Assembly (NCBI GenBank): GCA_963704295.1
Contig: OY969884.1
Location: forward strand, 1,736,001 to 1,800,000
From: JACCVL01 sp963704295
GTDB lineage: Bacteria > Actinomycetota > Actinomycetes > Propionibacteriales > Nocardioidaceae
Direction: 5' to 3'
DNA length: 64,000 bases
The translations under genes and the position numbers were made by a program. Below the pieces are notes generated by a model, which searched no databases, was not told where the DNA came from, and saw only the letters and a list, made by a program, of their open reading frames with translations. Below are positions 24,701-33,496 of the stretch, piece by piece. Numbering within the stretch: position 1 is the stretch's first letter; the number at the start of each line of letters is the position of its first letter.

Positions 24701-27010
24701 GCTCGTGTAAGGGGCCAGTTGTCCGTCGTTCGTCGCCTCGAAGATCTGGCGGCGCACCGAATTGAGCGGTGGGACCCCGGCGTCCCGGGCCCGGGTCAGG
24801 TTCAACGTCGCCAGGTCGAGCGGGAGCCCGAGCAGGTTGTTGCGCAGCGTCTCGGTGACGAACTCGTCCAGCTCGTTGCCGATCTGGTCCGAGGAGCCCA
24901 TCACGATGCTGCCGGCAGCCTGTTCCGGCGTGAGTGTGCCGCCGGCTCCGTCGTTGAAGTACTCCGGTGGGTTGAGGAACGCCTCGAGCAGCGGGAGCGA
25001 GTTGTCGGACCCGTCGAGATTCGTCCGGGCAACCGTGTCGTCCAGCATCGAGTGCCCGAATCGGTAGACGGCGTGAGCGAACTCCGCCTGGATGGCCGGA
25101 TTGATGTCGGGGTGGTACACGTGGAACGGCCTGATGCCGGGCTGGATCTTGCGTCCGAACTCCTCGAAGACGAGGTGCTGGTACTCCATCTCGGTGATGA
25201 AGCGGGCGGCTTGGAAAAGCCGTTCACCGTTCCATCCATCAGGCGTCCCGTTCGCGGACTGCCACTGCGTGAGCGCCTGCACACCGGTGGCGGACGTGTC
25301 GTCGGTCAGAACGTTCTTGATGTCGTCGACCAGCCGGTCGTGCTCGGAGTGGAAGACCTGGTGGATGGTGGTCAGGGCGATGTTCTCGTTGACCCGACCG
25401 TCGCCGGCGCAGAAGTGGGCGGCCAGCATCTCGTCGTCGTAGGTGCCCGGCGGCTGGTTGGCAAAGTCTGCCGACGGCACGTCGTCGGCATCCGGAACGG
25501 GTGCCACCGGAGGTGTCCCCGGGTTGTGGTCGGTGTCCTGCGGGCTCGGGTCTGCGTTGTGCGCGATGTCGGTCAGGAACGGGGTCTCGAAATGGCGCAC
25601 GTTGGCTGGGACCGGCACCGGGTTGGCCAGGTTGCCCTCGACGAGACCGGTCGTGGTCACATACTGCGGCAGCCCGTTCGGGCCGGGGATGAACTTGCCG
25701 TATGGGTCGGCCGCGATCATGGGGATGTTGGTGACGTCGCGGTCGACGAGCTTCAGCCCGAGCAGGGTCGCCGCCTGCTCCTTGACAGACGCCCACGTCG
25801 CCATGCCGGTCGTCCCATCCGGCGAGCCGGGGTAGGTGCCGTCGGGACCGAGCCCGCCGAGCAGCTTGCCGGTGGAGACCGGGAGACCGGACGAGTTCAT
25901 CGTGTACTCACGCAGGAAGACCTGGTGTGACGAGTGCGAGGTGTAGGTCTGACTCTGGTCCACCCATGGAGAGTCGGTGTTGAGTGCGTCCTGGACGTCG
26001 TCGGCGCTCTCGTCTGTCGGCGTCGAGGGGTCGTCACCCAGCACACCGTCCGGGCCGGGCTGGTTCTTCGCCCGCGTCAACACCATGAACCGCTGGTCGG
26101 CCGGCAGGTCGTCCGCGTTGCCGAGGACGTGATCCGGGCCGGCGATCAACGGGTCGTCGGCACGCAGTGGAACGAACACGGTGCCGCCACCCTTGACCGT
26201 CTGGTCGATCCCGTGGTCAAAGAACTGGCCGAAGAAGGTGAACATCGAGTTGTACGGCGGAGACAGCCCCACGTCAGTGGTGACGTTGGGAATGAACAGC
26301 GTCTGGTGTGACGGCACGCAGTTCTCCGGGTCACCGGGGACCGGTGGGACCGCGTCGGGCTGAGGATCGGTCGCGCACGGAAAGAGGCCCGGGTTGCCTT
26401 GGGTGCGCACCGGGAACGCCGCAGCCGCCACCGCAGCGGGATTGGTCGACGTCTGATCGACGATGAGATTGCTGATCAGTCGTGGCTGAGAGTCGAAGAC
26501 GCTGCCCCTCTTCTGGGCGTACGAGGTTGGCCGGGGTGGTCCGAATTCGGCCGGACTCTGCTCCGCGGGCCGGAACTCGGGGGTGGTCAGACGCGGGAAC
26601 ACCTGGTCTGCCGCGGCGAAGTTCTCACGGCCGGGGAAGAGGTTGTTGCACGATCCGTCGACGGTACGGAGCCCGTACGAGGTCAACCGGTCCGGCAGCT
26701 GCAGGTTGTCCGGGATGCCGTCCCCCGGCTGGGCTACCAGCGTGACGCACGGCTTGGCCGCCGTGAGCGTGGCGGCGTGCTCCTCGGAGATCTTGATCTG
26801 CTTGAGGATGAAGGCAAGGTCGGACGAAGTGACGGTGAAGCCCTGTCCGACCGGAGCGGCGGCCTGTGGGACAGCCGCGGTGGCCGGCGTCGTCGTGCCT
26901 GGGACGACGAGCATCGCCACACTGACCGCGGTCGTCACACCTGTTCGCAGCATCGATCCGGCGATCGTCACCGTACTGCTGGATCGGGCTCCCGGTACTG
27001 ACAATGACAT
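21737..27010 (-). CDS. Giant secreted heme peroxidase with RTX, Fn3 and Ig-like domains
   Basis: 1757 residues. A Sec-type signal (about 1-45) precedes an animal-type heme peroxidase domain (about 140-900) with the distal motif FTFFGQFFDHGIDQ near residue 257 and later conserved segments HQVFHSEHDRLVD and AVYRFGHSMLDD. About eight Ca-binding RTX nonapeptides follow (about 1005-1130, units such as GGDGDDII and GGPGNDFI). Then come a mixed region, a fibronectin III domain (about 1455-1540) and two Ig-like Big_5-type domains (about 1543-1757). It probably oxidises halides or phenols outside the cell. ATG at 27010 follows AAGGGA. It is divergent from a multicopper oxidase operon. No type I secretion genes are adjacent. 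Confidence 0.9.
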   Translation of the reverse strand: MSLSVPGARSSSTVTIAGSMLRTGVTTAVSVAMLVVPGTTTPATAAVPQAAAPVGQGFTVTSSDLAFILKQIKISEEHAATLTAAKPCVTLVAQPGDGIPDNLQLPDRLTSYGLRTVDGSCNNLFPGRENFAAADQVFPRLTTPEFRPAEQSPAEFGPPRPTSYAQKRGSVFDSQPRLISNLIVDQTSTNPAAVAAAAFPVRTQGNPGLFPCATDPQPDAVPPVPGDPENCVPSHQTLFIPNVTTDVGLSPPYNSMFTFFGQFFDHGIDQTVKGGGTVFVPLRADDPLIAGPDHVLGNADDLPADQRFMVLTRAKNQPGPDGVLGDDPSTPTDESADDVQDALNTDSPWVDQSQTYTSHSSHQVFLREYTMNSSGLPVSTGKLLGGLGPDGTYPGSPDGTTGMATWASVKEQAATLLGLKLVDRDVTNIPMIAADPYGKFIPGPNGLPQYVTTTGLVEGNLANPVPVPANVRHFETPFLTDIAHNADPSPQDTDHNPGTPPVAPVPDADDVPSADFANQPPGTYDDEMLAAHFCAGDGRVNENIALTTIHQVFHSEHDRLVDDIKNVLTDDTSATGVQALTQWQSANGTPDGWNGERLFQAARFITEMEYQHLVFEEFGRKIQPGIRPFHVYHPDINPAIQAEFAHAVYRFGHSMLDDTVARTNLDGSDNSLPLLEAFLNPPEYFNDGAGGTLTPEQAAGSIVMGSSDQIGNELDEFVTETLRNNLLGLPLDLATLNLTRARDAGVPPLNSVRRQIFEATNDGQLAPYTSWADFGQNIKHPESLINFVAAYGTHPTITSQTSLADRRAAAKAIIDPSSGTPTDPADIPEDAADFMYGSGAWANTANGRSTTGVESVDLWVGGLAELTNLNGGLLGSTFNYVFQSQMEALQEGDRFYYLLRTPGMNLRTQLEGNSFAELIQRNTDGTNTLKADVFATADCKFQLAHLDGTAAGYAQFGATVADDPTTDCDETALLLRKPDGTIQYRQRNSVDPPGINGQAVYNGTAGVDRVWGGNDNDTFWGGDGRDVIEGNGGDDVALGGDGDDIITDLSGADVQKGGPGDDATDGGIGDDLFMGGDGQDFINGGANDNEAFGGPGNDFIIGGTGADAVFGDGGDDWIQGGSGQDLLIGDHGAPFFDDPGQTAPGNDVFVGQVGENDYDAEGGDDIMSQNAAVDRNAGSGGFDWAIHQFDTVGADDDMAINNFLVGLPLPVVVNRDRWQETEADSGSAFDDVIRGDDRVPSAVGGGGFTGCNVLDQAGLNRIDGLAALLPPLTGDPDPVVANSAAGFCPTNGPIWGDGNILLGGAGSDTIEGRGADDIIDGDRYLSVRISVRTNPADPSTEIGSTDLMENKYLRDASGALTGPTLQAAVFAGTVDPGNLVIVREIRSNPGAGDVDTAVFSGPRADYDITFLPGRVLVSHTRGAATDGTDTVRNVERLRFADTTVVLSPPAAPVIGTATAGDGSATVNWTAPPSDGSPAVSSYEIVVSDGRVITGIPSAVTSRVVSGLTNGTAYTFQVRAVNVIGAGPLSAASNAVTPSAPVGPQITSRVPEAGATGVPVGTNVDAVFDQAMIGAGFTTATVILRNPAGQQIAATVGYNGNLRRVRLNPNVDLAAGTVYTVTLTGGANAIRSTAGVPLATTSWSFTTAGPASPTVTATSPVADATGVARGANVTANFSEPVVGVNGSNVVLRDATTNAVVAAAVTTNAAGTRVLLNPNANLARNRLYTVTLTGGTAAIRSASTGIGLVTRSWSFTTAP

Positions 27011-27119
27011 GGCGTCGTCCCTTGTCCGGCGTACTGCCGGGCGGCAGTCCAGCGCCGTACGGCGACTCGGCGCAGGGCGCGGCGAGCTGAACAGACCGTC
27101 GCGCACCGATCTGATAAGG

Positions 27120-27142
27120 ACGCGAAATCAGCGACTTCGCGT
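27120..27142. promoter_or_regulatory. Inverted repeat between peroxidase and multicopper oxidase genes
   Basis: ACGCGAA (27120-27126) and TTCGCGT (27136-27142) form a perfect 7-bp inverted repeat with a 9-base centre in the divergent intergenic region. It could be a shared operator for the two secreted oxidases. No -35/-10 pair was convincing. Confidence 0.35.
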
Positions 27143-27212
27143 TTCCGTCACCACTGTCAATGACCGTGGTGGGAAAGCAGCAACCGGAATCAACGGACGT
27201 GGGGGTGTGGGC

Positions 27213-28769
27213 ATGGTGGACATGTCACGCCGTGACGTGATGAAACTCGCTGTCTTCGGAGCGGGAACGATGGCGTTTCCGATGATGCGCGTGGCCAGCG
27301 CCTCGACACCGAATGCGCTGCCGCAAAGCGCGCTGCCGGAACCGTTCACGACACCGTTCGCCGTGCCGCCGGTGGCGACGCCGTACTACTCCGACGCCAC
27401 CACCGACTACTACGCCATGCGGATGGAGCCCTTCACGACGCAGATCGTGCCCGGGCTTGACACTCCGGGCTGGGGCTACGACGGCATCTCGCCGGGTCCC
27501 ACCATCCTCAACCGCAGGGGTCGCCGCGCGGTGGTGACCCACTCGAACCGGCTGCCCGCCAGCCATCCGCAGCTCGGCTACCAGCCGTGGACGTCGGTGC
27601 ACCTGCACGGGTCGGAATCCCTGCCCCAGTACGACGGCTACGCCAGCGATATCACCCTGCCGGGTCAGTCGAAGAACTATCGCTATCCGAACAGTCAGCC
27701 GGCTCGCACCCTGTGGTACCACGACCACGGCGTCATGCACACCGCGCCGAACGTGTACATGGGGTTGGCCGGACAGTACTGGTTGCAGGACGAGCTCGAA
27801 GATTCATTGCCGATCCCTCGCGGCAGGTACGACGTCCCGCTGATCGTTCAGGACGTGACGCTGGATGCGGACGGTGTGCGGCTGTGGAACGATCACGACG
27901 AGTCAGGGATCTATGGGGACATCATCCTGGTGAACGGCCGGCCGTGGCCGGTTATGCAGGTGGAGAGGCGCAAGTACCGGTTCCGCATCCTCAACGCGAG
28001 CGTCACACGCTCGTACCGCTGGCAGTTGGACTCGGGCAGGCCTCTGGTCGTGATCGGCACCGACGCCGGCTTCACGGCGACGCCACAGCCGGTCAAGCGG
28101 TTCCGGCACGGGGTGGCGGAGCGCTACGAGGTGATCATCGACTTCGCGAAGTACCCCATCGGCAAGCGGGTGGTCCTGCAGAACCTCAGCAATCCCAACG
28201 TCATCAACTTCCCGACCACTCGGAACGTGATGGCCTTCGACGTCACCTCGGAGGCGACGAGCAAGAAGTTCAACTCCATTCCGCCGGTTCTCGACCCCGA
28301 TGACTGGACGATGAACCTCAATGAATCGATGGTGAGTCACACACGCACCTTCCAGCTCATCCGCGAGCACGGTCAGTGGACGATCAACGGCAAGACGTGG
28401 GACGACGTGGTGAAGTCCGGCTTCACCGCGACTCTGGCGAACCCTGAGCCAGACACTGTCGAGCTCTGGGAGATCCAGAACGCCTCCGGGGGCTGGCACC
28501 ACCCCCTGCACATCCACCTGATCGACTTTCAGGTGCTGTCGCGCAACGGCGGTCCGCCGATGCCGCACGAACGCGGCGCCAAGGACGTCGTCTACGTGGG
28601 CGAGAACGAGTCGGTCCGGCTGCTCATCGGGTTCAGGCCCCACCACCGTGGGCGGTACATGATGCACTGCCACAACCTGGTCCACGAGGATCACGACATG
28701 ATGGGCCAGTTCGAGGTCGGCACTGGCGGCGACGACCCCATTGCCGCCGATCCGGCGTTCTGGGATTGA
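27213..28769 (+). CDS. Tat-exported multicopper oxidase (CotA/bilirubin-oxidase-like)
   Basis: 518 residues. The twin-arginine signal MSRRDVMKLAVFGAG suggests export folded with copper. All four copper motifs are present: SVHLHGSE, LWYHDHGVM, WHHPLHIHLIDF and MHCHNLVHEDHDMM, so type 1 and trinuclear centres should be intact. The spore-coat and phenoxazinone-synthase-like members oxidise phenols and metals with oxygen. ATG 27213 (MVDMSRRD) or 27222 are both possible; the longer frame is read-through. It is the first of three plus-strand genes, followed after 4 bases by a membrane protein and then a signal peptidase. Confidence 0.92.
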   Translation: MVDMSRRDVMKLAVFGAGTMAFPMMRVASASTPNALPQSALPEPFTTPFAVPPVATPYYSDATTDYYAMRMEPFTTQIVPGLDTPGWGYDGISPGPTILNRRGRRAVVTHSNRLPASHPQLGYQPWTSVHLHGSESLPQYDGYASDITLPGQSKNYRYPNSQPARTLWYHDHGVMHTAPNVYMGLAGQYWLQDELEDSLPIPRGRYDVPLIVQDVTLDADGVRLWNDHDESGIYGDIILVNGRPWPVMQVERRKYRFRILNASVTRSYRWQLDSGRPLVVIGTDAGFTATPQPVKRFRHGVAERYEVIIDFAKYPIGKRVVLQNLSNPNVINFPTTRNVMAFDVTSEATSKKFNSIPPVLDPDDWTMNLNESMVSHTRTFQLIREHGQWTINGKTWDDVVKSGFTATLANPEPDTVELWEIQNASGGWHHPLHIHLIDFQVLSRNGGPPMPHERGAKDVVYVGENESVRLLIGFRPHHRGRYMMHCHNLVHEDHDMMGQFEVGTGGDDPIAADPAFWD

Positions 28770-28773
28770 GCTC

Positions 28774-29325
28774 GTGGCCACCAAGATCGCGCCGGTCACC
28801 GCCAGGGACCGGGCTTGGCGTGGCCAATCCACGACGGCCGCGGTGGTCGCTGTCCAAGCGTCCTTGCTGGCCGCGGCCGTCCATCTGGTCGTCGTGCCGG
28901 AACATCTCACCGAGTGGTGGGTGTTCGCTGCCTTCTTCGTGACGGTGGCGGCCGGTCAGGTGCTGACGGCGGCGGCCGTGTTGTGGCGGCCGCTGCCGGC
29001 GTACTTGGCCATGGCGCTGGGCGGAAACGTCCTCGTGATCGTCGTTTGGGTGGTCAGTCGTACGGTCGGCCTTCCCGTAGGACCTCCGGTCACGGACATG
29101 ACTGCTGGGCTCGGTGACCCGGGTAGAGGCGGCTATGGCGCGCATGCCGTCGGGGTTCCGGAGCCGGCAGGGGTGTTGGACGTCGGTGCGTCGGTGCTGG
29201 AGCTGGTGACCGTCGTCGCCCTGCTCGTGCTGCTGCCGGCCGCGTACCGACGCCGAGCCGTCGACATGCTCTTCGGGTGTGGCGTGCTGGTCTGGCTGCT
29301 GGGTCTGGTCTGGGTCCTCGGATAA
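28774..29325 (+). CDS. Small polytopic membrane protein next to multicopper oxidase
   Basis: 183 residues with about five hydrophobic segments. A conserved-looking motif VHLVVVPEHLTEWWVFAAFF carries His and Glu residues at a membrane edge, which could bind metal or heme. GTG at 28774 begins 4 bases after the oxidase stop, so they are cotranscribed. I do not recognise a named family. A role in copper delivery or electron transfer is only a guess from position. Confidence 0.7.
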   Translation: MATKIAPVTARDRAWRGQSTTAAVVAVQASLLAAAVHLVVVPEHLTEWWVFAAFFVTVAAGQVLTAAAVLWRPLPAYLAMALGGNVLVIVVWVVSRTVGLPVGPPVTDMTAGLGDPGRGGYGAHAVGVPEPAGVLDVGASVLELVTVVALLVLLPAAYRRRAVDMLFGCGVLVWLLGLVWVLG

Positions 29326-29347
29326 CTCGACGTGAGGTTCGGCCGCG

Positions 29348-29851
29348 GTGAGTACCACGACGTCGGAAAGCCGGAAGAAGGACGCTGGGCGGGACAGGCT
29401 CCGCTGGTTGCTACCGCTGTTGCTGGTATCCGTCGTTCTGTACGGCTTGTTGCTCATGGCGGAGCCGGTGACGATCGGATCGGGCAGCATGTCGCCGACA
29501 CTCGAGACCGGCCAGCGGGTTGTGCTGGACAAGCTGAGCTACCACTTCCGTCTCCCGGACCGGGGTGAGCTGGTCGCGCTTCACGCACCGGGGTCGGAGG
29601 AGCTGACGGTGAAGCGGGTCGTCGCCGTGGCCGGTGACCGGGTGGCCATCAAGGACGGAGTCCTGTTGGTGAACCGGAGCCGAGTCTGTGAGCCGTACGT
29701 GGATCACGCGAGTGTAGACGCGACCTACTTCGGACCCGTCACCGTCGGGAGTGGGTCGGTGTTCGTCATGGGCGACAACCGAGCCGAATCGATTGACTCC
29801 CGTGCCTACGGGGCGGTGCCGGCCTCAGAGGTCGTGGGCCGAGTGGTCTGA
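29348..29851 (+). CDS. Signal peptidase I (S26)
   Basis: A membrane-bound signal peptidase of 167 residues with one N-terminal membrane segment (about 20-38). The catalytic Ser is in GSGSMSPTL, Lys is in ELTVKRVVAVAGD, and the box D region is FVMGDNRAESIDSRAYG. It is shorter than the housekeeping LepB and starts with GTG at 29348. Its place in the multicopper oxidase operon suggests a dedicated peptidase for the secreted enzymes here. The last 27 bases overlap the converging SARP regulator gene. Confidence 0.88.
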   Translation: MSTTTSESRKKDAGRDRLRWLLPLLLVSVVLYGLLLMAEPVTIGSGSMSPTLETGQRVVLDKLSYHFRLPDRGELVALHAPGSEELTVKRVVAVAGDRVAIKDGVLLVNRSRVCEPYVDHASVDATYFGPVTVGSGSVFVMGDNRAESIDSRAYGAVPASEVVGRVV

Positions 29852-32800
29852 TGGACGACCCGCCGACCACATCCCGCCGGGGTTCGGCAACATTTCGGGG
29901 CCGATCTGTGTCGTGCTCTGGCGCCGCTCCCCCTTGCGGCGCTCCCCATCCGGCTCGACTTCCGCTGCCGCGACGATGAAGTCGGTGCGGAACGCCGTCG
30001 CCTCGGCGGCGGTGTGCTCCAGGCCAAGCGATGTGGCGAGCGTGGCGGCCCCTCCGGCAATGACCGCAGCGGACAGCGCCCGTCCCGCGATCGCACGGAC
30101 CGCCGCACGACCGAGCATCACCACGACCCGCTCCCGACCCGAGGTCGACTCCCCGATGGCGACCTCGGCGAGGTCGAGGAACTCGTGCGCACTCTCCCGG
30201 TCGCTCTCCTCGCGGAGGATCACCAGACGAGAGGCGACCTCGGGAAGCAGCAGCAAGGCACCTGTACGCTCCGCGACCTCGACTCCTCGCGACAACGCTG
30301 CGGCCGCGCCGCTGCGATCGCCGTCGGCGAACATCAGCTCGGCCCGGCCCATAACCGCCAGGAGCTGAGCTGTCGGGCTGCCGATTTGCCACGGTGTCGC
30401 CCCGGTCAGATCCCGGGCGCGCTCCACCTGTCCACGCTGGACGAGCGTCCGGGCGAGCACCCAACGCCACGGTCCGCCGAGCCGGGTCTCTTCCGCCTCG
30501 TGGATGGCGTCGGCGATTGCCTCGTCGCTGGCCTGGTGACCGCGGTCGTGTCGGGCGATCGCTCGCAGGATCCGCGGCGACAGTCCCGACGTCAGCCCGA
30601 CCAGCGGCGCTCCGCCGGCGAGCTCCTCCAGCTCAGCGAGGTCGAGACCGGGGTCACCCAGAAGGACATCCTTCTCGAAGCGGGTGAGCTGCAGCATGCG
30701 GCGGTAGGCCTGCGCGGCCGCTGGGTCGACGCGATCGAGCGCACGTTGGGTTTCGGCGAACAGGCGCCGGGGGGTGAGGACAAGGCCGACAAGCAGCAGT
30801 GTCGCCTCGACCTCACCCTCGGTGTCGCCGCGGGCCTCCGCGCGGAGGAGAGCGTCGCGCAGCAGGATCTCCACCTCGTTGCTCGGCCCGGTATTCAACG
30901 TGATGCCCAACCGGCGCAAGAGCGGCAGTTGATGTCGTTGTGGCTCCGGCGCCTGGGACTCGAGTGACCGGGACTCGACGGTCAAGCGGCCCGGTGACCG
31001 GGTCACGGATGCGGGCAGGGACCAGACCTCGTCGGAAGCCAGTCTCAGCACGGCGACCCCTTGTTCACGTGCGAGCGAGCGTGCCGCGGTGCCTGCCGCG
31101 TCGGCCTCCTGTGCGGATCCCAGCCGCTCGGCGCAGGTGGCCAGTCTCTGCAACAGCTCGATCCGGTCCCTGGGCGAGGCTGTGTCGGGGTCCATCAGAT
31201 CCTGCACCTGGATCAGGCATCGATAGGCTGTGGCAAAGTCACTGGTGGTCATGGCTGCTGCGGCCGCTTCGAGTGCAGCCGCACAAGCGAGCTGCGGCTC
31301 GCCAGCCTCAATCCAGTGCCACACGCGGTCGGGTGACGGCATCGCCAGCCGCAGCGACATTCGCCGGTGCAGCCGCCGATGGACTCCAGGACGCATCCAG
31401 GCGCGAAACGCATCCCGCAGTTGCGGCGTCCGCAGCTGGTAGACGCCGGGATCGTCGACGGTGAGCACGGCCAACTGCTCCAGTCTCGACACGACTGCCT
31501 TGACCTCGGCTGGGTCCCGGTGCGCTGGTCCAGCCGGTGAATCGCGTCCGGCGCTCGACAAGGCGGCGCCGTCACCCGTGGTTTCGTCGAAGTCCGGATG
31601 GCCAGGCTCGCTGAGCACGGTGGCGATCGCCGGGACCGTGGCACCGCGGGCTACCGCGACGACTTCGAGAACTTCCAGCTCGAGTGCGTCCAACCGATCG
31701 AGCAAGCCGGCTAACTGCTCGCGGGCCCTGGCTCCGTTGGCATCGGCTGCGGCCGGGGCGCCGAGCTCGACCCCGCGGGGGCTGTGCACCAGCCGACCCT
31801 CGGACAACCATCCGGTGACGATGTCCACCACCAGGCCGGCCTGCCGTCCGCTCAGCCGACCGATCTTGTCCCGCAGTTCGGGAGTCGGTGGCACACCGGT
31901 GAGTTGCTCGATCAGAAGGTCCATCTCCTGGAGCGTCAGCTCGGGTACGGCGACGGTCTGCACGACACCCATAGCGACCAGGTCGGCGAGATCGGCGTCG
32001 GCAGCCTCGTCGATCCCAGTGCGTTGGGCGGTGAGGAGCACCGAACCCATGCCCGGCCCTGCAGGGGCCGCCGACGGGGTCACCATCGCCCGCAGGCGGT
32101 CCCGTGGCCACGACCTGGTGTCGTCAGACAGCAGGACGGCGCCGGTGAGCATGCTGGAGAGGTGACCGCCGTCTGGAGCATCATCGAGCCGTCGAACCGG
32201 CACTGCAAGCTGTGACACGGTGTTGGTGAGCCAACGCGAGGTGCCGGAGCGCGGGGATCCGATGATGACGATGCACCGATTCGTTCCCGCCTCGATGGTG
32301 TCGACGATCTCCCGCCGCAACTGTTCTGTCTCCGCTTCGAAACCCACGAAGGGAGGTTCTACGACGACCGGAGGATCCGACCGGAGCAGCTGCAGGTACA
32401 CCTCCTGCGTCTCGGGGGTCGGATCGACCCCCAGCTCTTCGGACAGGCGGGTGCGGCATTCGTTGTAAACGTTCATCGCGCGCGAGATCTCGCCGATGCC
32501 GCGGAACGCGAGCATGGCAACACGACAGGCGCGCTCGGAATAGGCATCAGTCGCTACTGCTCGTTCTGCATAGTCGGCCGCATCGCGCACCAGGTGCAGT
32601 GAGATGGCGCTCGCCGCTGCCTCCACCAGCAACCCGGCGCGAGCCGTGCGCAGTTGCTGGGCCTGGCCCACCCACCATGCCGTTCCGTCGGCGGCAGGTT
32701 CTAGGTCACGGATGTACAGGCTGTCGGCAGCCTCGGCCGAGACCAGAGCGGCCGCGAAGTCGCCCCGGGAGAATGCCTGATGACAGTCGTGCGCCAGGGT

Positions 32801-33124
32801 CTGGAACTTCTGGGTATCGACCCACACGTCGCTGAGGACCAGGCCGCCGCGACTGCGGGTCAGGCAGTCAGGGCCAAGGACGCGACGGAGGTGTGACGCG
32901 GCGGTTCGCAGGCTGACCTTGCCTCGCTCCACGTCTCCTTCCGGCCACAGCACGTCGACCAGCTGATCGGTGGAGACGCGCTGACCCGCCTCAAGCGCCA
33001 GGATGCGGAGCAGGTCCTGGGTCTTGCGGGTCCGCCACTCCGCCCCGTCCACCCACGAACCGTCCACCCGCCGCACGCGCAGTGGCCCCAGCAGCCGGAT
33101 CTCGACCAGATCGTCGGACGACAC
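29825..33124 (-). CDS. SARP/AfsR-family regulator with BTAD and degenerate NTPase domain
   Basis: 1099 residues. The N-terminus is an OmpR-like winged helix (about 5-95: IRLLGPLRVRRVDG, RVSTDQLVDVLWPEGD), followed by a bacterial transcriptional activation domain (about 100-245). Then comes an ATPase-like region whose P-loop reads IGSPRSGTSRW, lacking the Walker A lysine. The rest is TPR-like helical sequence. GTG at 33124 follows GGGAGAG; the longer frame is Arg-rich. Such proteins activate secondary metabolism or exoenzyme genes. It converges on the signal peptidase gene, so control of the neighbouring secreted oxidases is plausible but unproven. Confidence 0.87.
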   Translation of the reverse strand: MSSDDLVEIRLLGPLRVRRVDGSWVDGAEWRTRKTQDLLRILALEAGQRVSTDQLVDVLWPEGDVERGKVSLRTAASHLRRVLGPDCLTRSRGGLVLSDVWVDTQKFQTLAHDCHQAFSRGDFAAALVSAEAADSLYIRDLEPAADGTAWWVGQAQQLRTARAGLLVEAAASAISLHLVRDAADYAERAVATDAYSERACRVAMLAFRGIGEISRAMNVYNECRTRLSEELGVDPTPETQEVYLQLLRSDPPVVVEPPFVGFEAETEQLRREIVDTIEAGTNRCIVIIGSPRSGTSRWLTNTVSQLAVPVRRLDDAPDGGHLSSMLTGAVLLSDDTRSWPRDRLRAMVTPSAAPAGPGMGSVLLTAQRTGIDEAADADLADLVAMGVVQTVAVPELTLQEMDLLIEQLTGVPPTPELRDKIGRLSGRQAGLVVDIVTGWLSEGRLVHSPRGVELGAPAAADANGARAREQLAGLLDRLDALELEVLEVVAVARGATVPAIATVLSEPGHPDFDETTGDGAALSSAGRDSPAGPAHRDPAEVKAVVSRLEQLAVLTVDDPGVYQLRTPQLRDAFRAWMRPGVHRRLHRRMSLRLAMPSPDRVWHWIEAGEPQLACAAALEAAAAAMTTSDFATAYRCLIQVQDLMDPDTASPRDRIELLQRLATCAERLGSAQEADAAGTAARSLAREQGVAVLRLASDEVWSLPASVTRSPGRLTVESRSLESQAPEPQRHQLPLLRRLGITLNTGPSNEVEILLRDALLRAEARGDTEGEVEATLLLVGLVLTPRRLFAETQRALDRVDPAAAQAYRRMLQLTRFEKDVLLGDPGLDLAELEELAGGAPLVGLTSGLSPRILRAIARHDRGHQASDEAIADAIHEAEETRLGGPWRWVLARTLVQRGQVERARDLTGATPWQIGSPTAQLLAVMGRAELMFADGDRSGAAAALSRGVEVAERTGALLLLPEVASRLVILREESDRESAHEFLDLAEVAIGESTSGRERVVVMLGRAAVRAIAGRALSAAVIAGGAATLATSLGLEHTAAEATAFRTDFIVAAAEVEPDGERRKGERRQSTTQIGPEMLPNPGGMWSAGRPSDHSAHDL

Positions 33125-33496
33125 GTAGTCTCTCCCAGAGGCGAGGCGGTGGGGCACCCTGCTCGACGGGTTCCTGCCTCGTTGGTACACCGAGCCGCGG
33201 GGCGCAGTGACCCGAACGCGAAACAATCACTAAGCGTCAACCTGTGATTGCTGATTCTCTTGGTCGCAAATGCCCAGCTAAGCGTCATTCGGCGCGCCGG
33301 TGATACGCCGTGGTACGGATGACGTTGCGGCCTGCGTTCGGTGGCCGCGGCAGGTGCATCGGCGCTCCAGTCGAGCCGGGCGCCCAGGCCGCTTCGAACG
33401 CCGTCCCCCTCACCTGCACAGTGGGACGTTCGCCTCTAAGAAACAGCCTCCAGGGGGGTCAACGCTGGGGAATCACGAGTCTGCTGGAGGTAGACC
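33125..33496. other. Intergenic region with inverted repeat and 46-bp element
   Basis: A gene-free stretch of about 370 bases. It contains CAATCAC/GTGATTG (33224-33230 and 33244-33250, 13-base centre), a likely operator or promoter feature about 100 bases upstream of the SARP start, and a 46-bp repeat at 33281-33326. The remaining half shows nothing I can name. Confidence 0.5.
33281..33326 (+). repeat. 46-bp element, copy 8 (diverged)
   Basis: 46 bp with ends AGCGTCA and GGATGACGTT and the shared core GATACGCCG. It is the most diverged copy but keeps the exact length. Confidence 0.6.

Noticed and set aside
33224..33250. Attachment site of an integrated element next to the tRNA cluster
   Set aside because: The inverted repeat and repeats near the tRNA genes are not tRNA 3'-end duplications, and no integrase is present.
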